In this document: in pieces, positions 44,778 through 53,800 of the stretch
Layout of the letters: every line of letters begins with the position of its first letter
Position numbering within the stretch: the stretch's first letter is position 1
Assembly (NCBI RefSeq): GCF_014750685.1
Contig: NZ_JAAXGE010000001.1
Location: 620,001 to 684,000, forward strand
Length of the DNA: 64,000 bases
Reading direction: 5' to 3'
From: Bacteroides sp. GM023
Lineage (GTDB): Bacteria > Bacteroidota > Bacteroidia > Bacteroidales > Bacteroidaceae
Position numbers and translations under genes: made by a program
Notes under the pieces: model-generated
Told to the model about the DNA's origin: nothing
Seen by the model: only the letters and a program-made list of their open reading frames with translations
Database searches by the model: none

Positions 44778-46334
44778 ATGGCAAACGAAGGCTCTCTGCT
44801 CTCTATCAAACGCATATACTATCGTGGCAAACTGGATAGTTGCAATTATACTTGTTCTTATTGTTCTTTTGGTAAGAAGTCTCATTTGACAGCTACCACA
44901 AACGTGGAGCAGGACAAACAGACTTGGGAGAATTTTATCACAGCCATCGAACAATGGAAAGGAGAGTCTTTGCAGTTATTTATCATTCCCTACGGTGAAG
45001 CATTGATACATCGCTATTATCGCGAGGGAATGATGCGTTTGGCAGCATTACCACACGTTATCGGAATTTCCTGTCAGACTAATCTTTCTTTTCCTGCAGG
45101 ACAATGGTTGAATGAACTTCAAACAACTCCGGCTTTAATAAGTAAGATAAAGGTGTGGGCTAGTTTTCATCCGGAAATGACTTCGGTCGGGAAATTCGTC
45201 AAGCAACTTCATACGCTCCATCATGCAGGAATGCAGGTTTGTGCCGGAGCAGTAGGAAATCCGTCTGCGAAAGCTGAACTTAGCGACTTGCGGAATACTC
45301 TTTTGCCGGATATTTATCTGTTTATTAATGCCATGCAGGGATTAAGGACACCTCTTAGTCGGGAGGATATACGTTTTTTCAGTCAGTTGGATAACCTTTT
45401 TGAATATGATTTGAAGAATGCTCCGGCGCAATGGGATGTTTGTACAGGTGGAAGAAGTAGTTGTTTGGTCGATTGGAAAGGTGATATTTATGCTTGTCCC
45501 CGAAGCCGGGTGAAGGTTGGAAATCTCTATAAGAATGAAAATTTGAATCTTTCGCTTCCATGTAAGCGGAAAGTCTGTGATTGCTACATTGCTTTCAGTA
45601 ATCTGCACAATCATCCCTTGCATAGGATAATGGGAGAGGGAACGTTTTGGCGAATACCGGATAAACCACTTATTACCACTGTCTTTTTTGATGTGGACGG
45701 GACATTGACAGATGCACAAGGAAAGGTTCCCGAGAGCTATGCTAATGTTTTGCGATATATGGCGCAATCTGCTTCGTTGTATCTTGCTACTTCTCTGTCG
45801 ATGGAGCAGGCACGAAGAAAATTAGGAAAGACTTTTTTCAGCTTGTTCAAAGGGGGAGTTTTTGCAGATGGTGGTTTATTGTCTTATGCTGGTCAAAGTA
45901 AATGCTTGCCGGTTGAAATGTTATCAATTACCTGCGAAGAACCGATAAAGATTACGACTCATAGCTATGAAGGACAGATTTATAAGTATAGCCTGCTTGT
46001 ACGTAACAAGAAACAAAGAGAAGAGATTCTATCTCAACTAAAAGAAAGACCGTATCAGATATTTTATAAAGCTCCCCTAATAACGGTAATCCATCACGAA
46101 GCAAGTAAGAAAGAAGGAATGCTTCAAATCTGCAAGGCTTTAAATCTGCCTACAGAACATGTCCTGGTAGTAGGAAATTCGTTGAAAGACTGGTCTATGA
46201 TGTCCGTAGTTCCTCACTCCTGTGCGGTGATGGATGCAGAGTCCGCTTTAAAAGAACGGGCACGTTATATTTTGAATCCGGATAGATTGCCAGCTTTCTT
46301 TCATTTAAACAGTTATACTCTCGAAAAAAAATAA
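44778..46334 (+). CDS. STM4011-family radical SAM protein fused to a HAD phosphatase domain
   Basis: From ATG 44778 the protein has 518 residues (TTG 44763 is an alternative). The radical SAM motif is Cys22, Cys26, Cys29 (SCNYTCSYCSFG). A Cys-rich region near 220-275 (CTGGRSSCLVDWKGDIYACPRS, then CKRKVCDCYI) looks like an auxiliary-cluster site. From about residue 295 a complete HAD domain of the Cof type follows: Asp305 and Asp307 in DVDGTLTD, and GNSLKDWSMM near residue 465. The fusion suggests that modification and dephosphorylation act on the same substrate. STM4011 proteins I recall are shorter and lack the HAD part. Confidence 0.82.
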   Translation: MANEGSLLSIKRIYYRGKLDSCNYTCSYCSFGKKSHLTATTNVEQDKQTWENFITAIEQWKGESLQLFIIPYGEALIHRYYREGMMRLAALPHVIGISCQTNLSFPAGQWLNELQTTPALISKIKVWASFHPEMTSVGKFVKQLHTLHHAGMQVCAGAVGNPSAKAELSDLRNTLLPDIYLFINAMQGLRTPLSREDIRFFSQLDNLFEYDLKNAPAQWDVCTGGRSSCLVDWKGDIYACPRSRVKVGNLYKNENLNLSLPCKRKVCDCYIAFSNLHNHPLHRIMGEGTFWRIPDKPLITTVFFDVDGTLTDAQGKVPESYANVLRYMAQSASLYLATSLSMEQARRKLGKTFFSLFKGGVFADGGLLSYAGQSKCLPVEMLSITCEEPIKITTHSYEGQIYKYSLLVRNKKQREEILSQLKERPYQIFYKAPLITVIHHEASKKEGMLQICKALNLPTEHVLVVGNSLKDWSMMSVVPHSCAVMDAESALKERARYILNPDRLPAFFHLNSYTLEKK

Positions 46335-46441
46335 AAACCGATTTAAATTTGGTAGTTATGAAAACAAAGCCCATATTTGCAGCCCTAAAATAGGGACAGG
46401 CATAAAAATCCTCATCGGAGGGTGCTATAATAATAATTATA

Positions 46442-46493
46442 GTGCTGGATAAGATGAATGGTGTAAATCATTCGCTTGTCCGGCACTTTTTTT
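46442..46493 (+). terminator. Hairpin terminator or attenuator before the MATE gene
   Basis: GTGCTGGATAAG...AATG pairs with CATTCGCTTGTCCGGCAC (G-U pairs allowed) and is followed by seven T. It lies after the STM-type cassette. A putative promoter (TTTG near 46348 and ATATTTGC near 46370) precedes it, so it could also act as an attenuator for the MATE gene. Confidence 0.65.
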
Positions 46494-46538
46494 ATGTTGT
46501 AACAAAATAAGATTAAGAGGATAAGTATCGAAAGAACT

Positions 46539-47903
46539 ATGAAAGAGTTAAATTTGACACAAGGAAGTGTACCGAAAGTACTGTTACAGTTTGCAGTACC
46601 TTTCCTGATTGCCAATGTGCTCCAAGCGCTTTATGGCGGGGCTGACCTTTTTGTTGTAGGACAATACGACGATTCGGCAAGTGTGGCGGCCGTAGCTATC
46701 GGTAGTCAGGTAATGCAGACAATTACAGGTATCATTCTTGGTATTACTACCGGAACAACTGTATTGATCGCCATAGCTACCGGAGCGAAAGATAACCGAA
46801 AAGTAGCTTTTACTATCGGATCTTCCATATGGCTGTTTTCAATTACCGGTGTACTGCTTACTCTGCTTATGGTCATGTTTCATGGTCAGATAGCCGAATG
46901 GATGCATACTCCGCCGGAAGCGATGGCCGATACAAGAAACTATATTTTAGTGTGCTCGATGGGGATTCTATTTATAGTAGGCTATAACGTAGTGTGTGGT
47001 ATTATGCGCGGATTGGGAGATTCCAAAACACCGCTTTATTTTGTAGGGTTGGCATGTGTGATAAATATAGTGCTTGATTTTGTACTGGTAGGATATTTCC
47101 ATTTGGGAGCTACCGGAGCTGCTGTTGCTACGATAACGGCACAAGGAATCAGCTTTGTAATAGCTCTTTGGTTTCTCTACCGTCATGGATTCCATTTTGA
47201 TTTTTCAAAGAAAGATATCCGCTTGAATCGGAATCTGTCTAAGAAAATCATGGTATTGGGCGCACCTATCGCATTGCAGGATGCTTTAATCAACGTCTCG
47301 TTTCTGCTAATCACTGTTATTGTGAATCAGATGGGAGTGATTGCATCGGCTTCTTTGGGTGTTGTAGAGAAAATCATCGTGTTTGCCATGTTGCCGCCAA
47401 TGGCTATATCATCCGCTGTGGCAACTATGACAGCACAGAACTATGGAGCGGGACTTATAAAGAGGATGAATAAATGTCTTGCTTCAGGGATTGGAATTGC
47501 TCTTGTTTTCGGTGTGTCGTTTTGCGGATATTCGCAATTCTTCCCGGAAACTCTCACCTCATTCTTTACTAAAGATACTGCGGTGGTGGCAATGGCGGCA
47601 GATTATTTGAGAAGTTATAGTCTTGACTGTATCGTTGTAAGTTTCGTGTTCTGCATTAATTCATATTTCAGCGGACAAGGAAACTCGTTGTTCCCGATGA
47701 TTCACAGTCTGATAGCTACTTTCCTGTTCCGCATCCCGTTGTCGTATTGGTTCAGTCAGATAGACAGTTCGTCGCTGTATATCATGGGATTCGCTCCGGC
47801 TATATCGACGGTGGTTTCTCTGTTAATATGTATTTGGTATTTACGATATAATCAGAAGAGAATGTATTTGAAAGGCACAATGATGCCTGTTATGACGAAT
47901 TAG
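46539..47903 (+). CDS. MATE-family multidrug efflux transporter
   Basis: This 454-residue protein has twelve predicted transmembrane helices in two MATE repeats. The N-terminal FLIANVLQALYGGADLFVVGQY and the central GAPIALQDALINVSFLLITVIVNQMG match the NorM/DinF-like family common in Bacteroides. It exports cationic drugs or metabolites using Na+ or H+. Its leader contains a terminator-like hairpin. The downstream Crp-like gene follows after 40 bp and may be read with it. Confidence 0.92.
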   Translation: MKELNLTQGSVPKVLLQFAVPFLIANVLQALYGGADLFVVGQYDDSASVAAVAIGSQVMQTITGIILGITTGTTVLIAIATGAKDNRKVAFTIGSSIWLFSITGVLLTLLMVMFHGQIAEWMHTPPEAMADTRNYILVCSMGILFIVGYNVVCGIMRGLGDSKTPLYFVGLACVINIVLDFVLVGYFHLGATGAAVATITAQGISFVIALWFLYRHGFHFDFSKKDIRLNRNLSKKIMVLGAPIALQDALINVSFLLITVIVNQMGVIASASLGVVEKIIVFAMLPPMAISSAVATMTAQNYGAGLIKRMNKCLASGIGIALVFGVSFCGYSQFFPETLTSFFTKDTAVVAMAADYLRSYSLDCIVVSFVFCINSYFSGQGNSLFPMIHSLIATFLFRIPLSYWFSQIDSSSLYIMGFAPAISTVVSLLICIWYLRYNQKRMYLKGTMMPVMTN

Positions 47904-47943
47904 GTGTTTTTAAGTGACATATATTAACTAAAATCAATTTTGT

Positions 47944-48492
47944 ATGGAAGCTTATTTAAAGAAACTCTGTTTTGAGTATCAGGTTGATGAAAAAGAAGTG
48001 AAAGAGCTGTTGGCTCGTATGGAAATGGTGTATTGGGATAAAGGGGAACGAATTGCTTCTGCCACAATGCCCGAGCAGAGCTTGTATATTATTGTTTCCG
48101 GCATCCTGCATACCTATGCTACTTATGAGGGAGAGGATAGAACCATCAGATTCCTGTCTGAAGGTGACGCTATACTATGTTACAATTCCAGTACATACTC
48201 TGTTAAAACGCTGACGAAGTGTGCGGCTTATTATATCAGTGAAGATGAGATTGAAGAGTTGTGCGCAACATCCATATCATTTGCAAACTTAGTCCGCCAA
48301 CTGATGGAGTATCAGTTTTACTTTAAAGAGGAGGAGAATGTAAACGTACGCAAACTAACGGTAAGAGAAAGGTATCTCTCTTTATTGTCAGAGATTCCGG
48401 ATATTCTTTACAGAGTCCCTCTGAAACACATCACTCATTATTTGGGAGCTGATGTGACAAGTTTGGGATATTTGGCGGGAAGTTCCAAATAA
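47944..48492 (+). CDS. Crp/Fnr-like cNMP-binding-domain protein with shortened HTH
   Basis: This 182-residue protein has a beta-roll domain (about 25-125; YIIVSGILHTYATYEGEDRTIRFLSEGDAI) and a linking helix (LTVRERYLSLLSEIP). The C-terminal HTH is short. KHITHYLGADVTSLGYLAGSSK ends where a typical recognition helix of the pattern T-E-T-L-S-R-I would be. The DNA-binding activity may therefore be altered or lost. It sits between the MATE and AraC genes; role unknown. Confidence 0.8.
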   Translation: MEAYLKKLCFEYQVDEKEVKELLARMEMVYWDKGERIASATMPEQSLYIIVSGILHTYATYEGEDRTIRFLSEGDAILCYNSSTYSVKTLTKCAAYYISEDEIEELCATSISFANLVRQLMEYQFYFKEEENVNVRKLTVRERYLSLLSEIPDILYRVPLKHITHYLGADVTSLGYLAGSSK

Positions 48493-48531
48493 GGAATACT
48501 ACCTTGACTTATATATTTAAGAGTATTCCTT
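48491..48531 (+). terminator. Weak hairpin at the end of the Crp-like gene
   Basis: 10-bp arms AAGGAATACT and AGTATTCCTT lie around the stop codon region and are followed by A/T-rich DNA. No long T run is present. Confidence 0.4.
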
Positions 48532-48617
48532 ATCAGATAAATCATTGATAACTCAATTCTATTGAATCGGGAAAGTCTTTGGATTATTTGGTAAGGAATA
48601 TTATTTTTGTATTCTAT

Positions 48618-49496
48618 ATGAAAAACTCAATACCCCGATATACTTTCTATAAGAACAAGTATGGCAGCGAACTCCTGGTAGATGTCGTAGAACTGAAATA
48701 CGTGAAGAAGTTCTTGGCAAAAAATACTGTCCATACGTTGACTTACTATGACATTACTTTTATAACGGAAGGTGAGGGGAGTTTTTCGATAGACAATCAG
48801 ACTTATGCGGCAACTCCCTGTGATGTGGTTTTCTCCAAACCGGGAGAGATACGGAATTGGGATACCCAATGCATAGTCAATGGGTATGCTTTGATTTTTG
48901 AAGAAGAGTTTCTGTCCTCTCTTTTTAAGGATTCTCTGTTTGTGCAGCATCTTTCATTCTTTGAGATGGGAAGGACGTCGTCGAAATTGCATTTGCCGGC
49001 TGAACTTTATACTCGCATTCTTCAAACGCTGCACAATATTAAGATGGAAATTGATTCGTATCAGCAGAATGACGTGCATGTATTACGAGCCTTACTTTAT
49101 GAAGTGCTGATGTTGCTGAATCGTGCCTATCTTCAAATGAACTCCACAGGGGAGGATAGAGGGAAAGAATCCGCCAATACCCATGTAAGTAAATTCATGA
49201 ACTTGGTATCCGCTCATTCCAAAGAACAACATTCTGTTCAATATTATGCGGACAAACTCTGCATCACCCCTAATTATCTGAATGAGATTATCACCTCAAC
49301 AATGGGACTTAGCGCGAAACAATATATTCAGAATAAGGTGATGGATGAGGCTAAAAGACTGCTTGTTTATACGGACTTTCCTATATCTGATATTGCACTT
49401 GAACTCTGCTTTTCAACGGTTTCTTATTTTATACGCAGTTTCCGGCAACATACGGGGGAAACTCCATTGATGTATCGAAAAACGCATAAACCGTAA
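48618..49496 (+). CDS. AraC-family transcriptional regulator
   Basis: The ATG at 48618 gives 292 residues; an upstream TTG at 48579 is implausible because the -7 box TATTTTTG (48602-48609) lies after it. That box is only 8 bp before the ATG, so the mRNA would be nearly leaderless. The N-terminal part is cupin-like (SFSIDNQTYAATPCDVVFSKPGEI). The C-terminal HTH pair is QYYADKLCITPNYLNEII and ISDIALELCFSTVSYFIRSFRQHTGETP. The adjacent pyridoxamine-oxidase-like gene is a candidate target. Confidence 0.9.
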   Translation: MKNSIPRYTFYKNKYGSELLVDVVELKYVKKFLAKNTVHTLTYYDITFITEGEGSFSIDNQTYAATPCDVVFSKPGEIRNWDTQCIVNGYALIFEEEFLSSLFKDSLFVQHLSFFEMGRTSSKLHLPAELYTRILQTLHNIKMEIDSYQQNDVHVLRALLYEVLMLLNRAYLQMNSTGEDRGKESANTHVSKFMNLVSAHSKEQHSVQYYADKLCITPNYLNEIITSTMGLSAKQYIQNKVMDEAKRLLVYTDFPISDIALELCFSTVSYFIRSFRQHTGETPLMYRKTHKP

Positions 49497-49587
49497 AAAG
49501 TGCTATTTCTCCCTTTCTTTTTATTACACTGCTTTTCTGGCATTTTCCTACTTTCGCATCAGCTAATAACTAAAAAATAAAAGAACA

Positions 49588-50007
49588 ATGAGAGACGCAG
49601 AAAAAACAGTAGGAAATATGATTGATAAGCTGAAAATAGCTTTTATCGGTTCGGTGGATAATGAAGGATTTCCCAATATCAAGGCAATGTTACAACCAAG
49701 GAAAAGAGAAGGGATAAAGACGATTTATCTGACAACGAACACTTCATCCATGCGTGTTGCGCAATACCGGGAGAACGGTCATGCCTGTATTTACTTTTGT
49801 GATACAAGATTCTTCAGGGGAGTCATGCTGCGCGGCACTATGAAAGTACTAACTGACGCTGCCAGCAAAGAGATGGTATGGCAGGAAGGGGACACGATGT
49901 ACTACCCGGAAGGAGTGACAGACCCCGATTATTGTGTCTTGAAGTTTACAGCGGTTTCAGGTCGCTTTTACAGTAACTTTAAGTCTGAAAGCTTTGTTGT
50001 AGAGTAG
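49588..50007 (+). CDS. Pyridoxamine 5'-phosphate oxidase-family (flavin-binding split-barrel) protein
   Basis: The 139 residues form a compact FMN-binding split barrel (GSVDNEGFPNIKAMLQPRKREGIKTIYLTTNTSS, CIYFCDTRFFRGVMLRGTM). The length and lack of the PNPOx C-terminal motif point to the general-stress (PF01243-like) group rather than the vitamin B6 enzyme. It may reduce a small molecule using FMN. It stands alone, 91 bp after the AraC gene. Confidence 0.85.
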   Translation: MRDAEKTVGNMIDKLKIAFIGSVDNEGFPNIKAMLQPRKREGIKTIYLTTNTSSMRVAQYRENGHACIYFCDTRFFRGVMLRGTMKVLTDAASKEMVWQEGDTMYYPEGVTDPDYCVLKFTAVSGRFYSNFKSESFVVE

Positions 50008-50054
50008 TATAATTCTAATCCCTCTTTTCAATATTCATTTCTTGCTTATAGATG

Positions 50055-50152
50055 GTTGTGCCACCACGGTGGCACAACTGTGCCATGACTTTGTCACAAG
50101 CGTGCCACTTCGATGGCACTGTTGTGACATCGAAGTGGCATTGATGTGGCAC
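50055..50152. repeat. Intergenic palindromic word cluster (GTGCCAC type)
   Basis: At 50055-50078 GTTGTGCCACC-AC-GGTGGCACAAC has perfect 11-bp arms around a central AC. At 50104-50139 GCCACTTCGATG and CATCGAAGTGGC form perfect 12-bp arms. Further GTGCCA and GTGGCA words follow. It lies between convergent genes and could double as their terminator. Confidence 0.8.
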
Positions 50153-50196
50153 ATATTATACTGAATAATTTAATTTATCTATGGATGAAAACGAAC

Positions 50197-50817
50197 TTAT
50201 TTATCATTGGATAATAAGTTCGTCAACTCGGTAATGATATGTTGTTTCCATTCTTGCAGGAAGCTTGTAAAATCCTCTTCATTATCCAGAAACAAAGTCG
50301 TTATCAGATTTCTTACAAGAAAAGGATAAGTCAGCAGGCTGTAAAAGGTTAGAAAGACCATCGGTAATGGCACTTTCTTTATTTTTCCTGCTTCCATTTC
50401 TTTCAGTAGAGTATCTTTTACAAGAGACAAAGCCGCATCAAACTGAAGCTCTTTGGCTGACTCGAGCAAATGGTTCACATCCCGTTGTATCTCTCCGCAT
50501 ATGAACTTGGGGAGATAAGGGTCTTTCGTGAAAAGCTCGATATATTCATCCAAAATCATCCCCATGCGGTCTACAAAGGAGACATCCAGTCTTATAATAT
50601 CATGTATTTTAGGCATTAATGACATCACTATCGAACCGAATACCGCCTTGAACATCTTATCTTTCGTCCGAAAGTAATAATGCAGCGTGGGCCTGTTGAT
50701 TCCAACAGTTGCAGCTATATCACTCATGCTTGTTCCTGCAAATCCTTTTTCAATAAAAATCTGTTGAGCGGTGTCGATTATCTGTCGCTCCAAATCGTTA
50801 TATTCCGTTGTTGCCAT
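50197..50817 (-). CDS. TetR/AcrR-family transcriptional regulator
   Basis: This 206-residue repressor has an N-terminal HTH (about 12-55): IDTAQQIFIEKGFAGTSMSDIAATVGINRPTLHYYFRTKDKMFKAVF. The C-terminal helical domain is of the TetR ligand-binding type (FTKDPYLPKFICGEIQRD and following). It starts 4 bp after the giant activase gene on the same strand. It is therefore probably cotranscribed with it and may regulate the operon in response to an acyl-CoA or fatty-acid ligand (inference). Confidence 0.9.
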   Translation of the reverse strand: MATTEYNDLERQIIDTAQQIFIEKGFAGTSMSDIAATVGINRPTLHYYFRTKDKMFKAVFGSIVMSLMPKIHDIIRLDVSFVDRMGMILDEYIELFTKDPYLPKFICGEIQRDVNHLLESAKELQFDAALSLVKDTLLKEMEAGKIKKVPLPMVFLTFYSLLTYPFLVRNLITTLFLDNEEDFTSFLQEWKQHIITELTNLLSNDK

Positions 50818-50821
50818 AATT

Positions 50822-53800
50822 CTAGTTGCTTATGTTGTCAATAAAAAGTAAGAGCCTGTTTGTTATGTTTACATCGCTGACGCTACTATCAAAGTCTAAA
50901 GATAGTATATTCATTTGAGGATACAGTGATTTTATACGTTTTTCTATTCCTTTTTGTACAATATGATTGGCTATGCAGCCGAAAGGCTGTAAACTAATTA
51001 CATGATTGACATTTTGGGAAGCGAAAGAAAGTATCTCACCGGAGATCAGCCAACCTTCTCCAAACTGTGTGCTTAGAGTGATTACTTGTTTAGCTTTTTT
51101 CGCCTTTTCATAGATAGATTCGAACGGAGTAAAATAATCGAAACTTTTTCCTATCTCATTCACTTTATTAATTTGTTTTTGAACTTTCTTGTATAACCAG
51201 TCAATTACAAAATCAGGAATATTTTTCCGTTGCAAATGCTCGTTCTGCCTTACTTTCAGATTGACAAATCCTTGCATGAAGAAGTCCGTCATCAATGGCG
51301 GAATGACTTCTATCTGCTGATTGATAAGCCACGAAGTAATATCCTTTTGTGCGAATGGGTTGAATTTCAGGAATATCTCTCCGACAATACCCACTTTGTG
51401 GCAGGATTTCTGCTCGCAAATCTTATTGAATTCTTTGGCAGCCAAATACAGATAGCTTAATAAATCTTCCGGCTTATTTTTTTCAACGATAGATTGCGCT
51501 GTATTCAGGTATAAATCGCGTAGACGGGCCGCCTGTCCCTTTTCCTTTTCGCGGACAACGGCTGCATAGTAGAATTTGGCGATACAGTCACTGTACAACA
51601 CAGACGCGAGTATTATCGGCAAAACTTTGAGCCAGTTCACTTTAAAACCGGATTGCTCGTTCTCGATGCCACTACCGAAAGCAAGTGATATGACCGGAGT
51701 TTCTGTATATCCATTCTCTATCAATGCTTTCTTTATCAATGAAATATAATTGCTGGCACGACATTGCCCACCGGTTTGCGTGATGGCAACACAGGTGTCC
51801 GAAGGGTTGTAACGTCCGCTTTTAAAAGCTTTCACAATGTCCCCGACAATCAATGTTGCCGGATAGCACACTTCATTATTCGAATATTTCAGTCCCCAGT
51901 CACATGAATCTGCGTCACTCAGCGGCAGAGTCTCCATTTCATATCCGGCTACTCTCATAATCGACGGGATAAGCGGTGAAATAAAAGGTGTAAAGAAGGG
52001 AGCTATGATTTTCTTCTTCTTATCCTTCTTGGTGAAAGGAGCGGTCGAAACAAATGCTTCCGGCTCTTTCGTTACTGTTTGCCGCAGACTGAAATTCAGG
52101 CTTTCCACCAGCGAACGAACCCGTAACTTGATAGAACCGATATTGTTGACATCATCTATTTTTAATAGGGTAACATTTTTCCCGTGCCGTTTCAGCAAGC
52201 TACGCACTTCATCTATCAGGAAAGCATCCGGCCCGCAACCGAATGAAGTCATTTGCATATATTGTACATCGGGCTGCTGCAATGCCGCCCATTTCGTCGC
52301 TTTCAGAATACGGTTGGTAAATGCCCATTGAGAAAGATAATGAGTCTCTTCCAATGAAATATTGTCATGGCGGATGATATCATCCGTCACTACATACACT
52401 CCCATATCGGCAATCATATCCGAAACCTTATGCTGTATCAACGGGTCGCTATGATAAGGCCGTCCGGCGAGAAGTATAATCAGTTTATGCTTTCTTTGTC
52501 CTTCTTTCAGCACTTCCTTATTATAGGCAACAAGTTTTCCTTCAAAAGCATGCTGTTCCTTTAAAGCCTTTGCAAAAGCCGCTTTGCATATCTCATCCGG
52601 AATACCTAAAGATTTCAGATACTCATTGCATTGCTTATACAATAATGCTTCATCTTTGAATGTTACAGACGGAGCATCTATCGGTATATTTTCCTCTTGT
52701 ACACTCTTGATTACTTCCGAATAACCGGAAACGATAGGGCAGTTGTAACTGTTTTGCTGCTGCTTGTCCTTTTTCTCAAAAACGACGAACGGCATAAATA
52801 TCCGGTCTACATTGTGCTGTATCAGATTGTCGATATGACTATGTACCAGTTTGGCAGGGAAACAGATGTTGTCGGACATCACCATATTGGCGGCAGTCTC
52901 ATATTTTCTATACGTAGAAGGTTCCGACAAACGTACCTGAATGCCGCAGGCAGTAAACAATGTATGCCAAAAAGGATATTCCTCATACATATTCAGGATA
53001 CGCGGAATTCCTATCGTCGATACCGGACTCGGAATATTTACATTCCGGTCGAACAGTAACGCCACCTTTTTATTATATGTATTGACGCCTTTCTCCGAAT
53101 CGCTTCCTTTGTTGGAATACACCTTTTCACATCGGTTGCCGGAGAAATAATGGTTTTCATTATTGAATGTATACCGCATGATGGCACACTGATTTTCACA
53201 TCCACGGCATTGTAGTTGTTTGGAAGTATATTGTGCCCATTGCAACATTTCTTTCAGTTCTGTCGTCCTGGTGCATCCGAGTTGTTTAGCATACAGGGCG
53301 CAGCCGATAGCTCCCATCAATTCGGGGCAGTTGCTTCGGAAAGTCTGTTTTCCTGTCAGCATCTCCAGGCTTCGCACGATAGAATCATTGCGCATAGTTC
53401 CGCCTTGTACGACGATATGGTCGCCAAGCACATCCGTATCTTTTAGCTGTAACACTTTATACAAACAGTTTCTCACGACAGAATAAGATAAACCGGCAGC
53501 AATATCCGCTACGGTTGCCCCTTCACGAAGCACCTGTTTTACTTTTGAATTCATAAAGACCGTACAGCGTGTGCCCAGGTCACACGGCGCCTTGGAGAAA
53601 CAAGCCGCTTTAGCGAAATCTTCCACACTATAATCCAGTGATTGAGCAAAAGTACTGATAAAAGAACCACATCCTGACGAGCAGGCTTCATTGATTTCTA
53701 TTCTGTTGATTACTCCATTGCTGACAAAAATAGCCTTCATATCCTGTCCGCCAATATCCAGGATAAAAGAAACCTCCTTGCTGATATACTTCGCAGCGGC

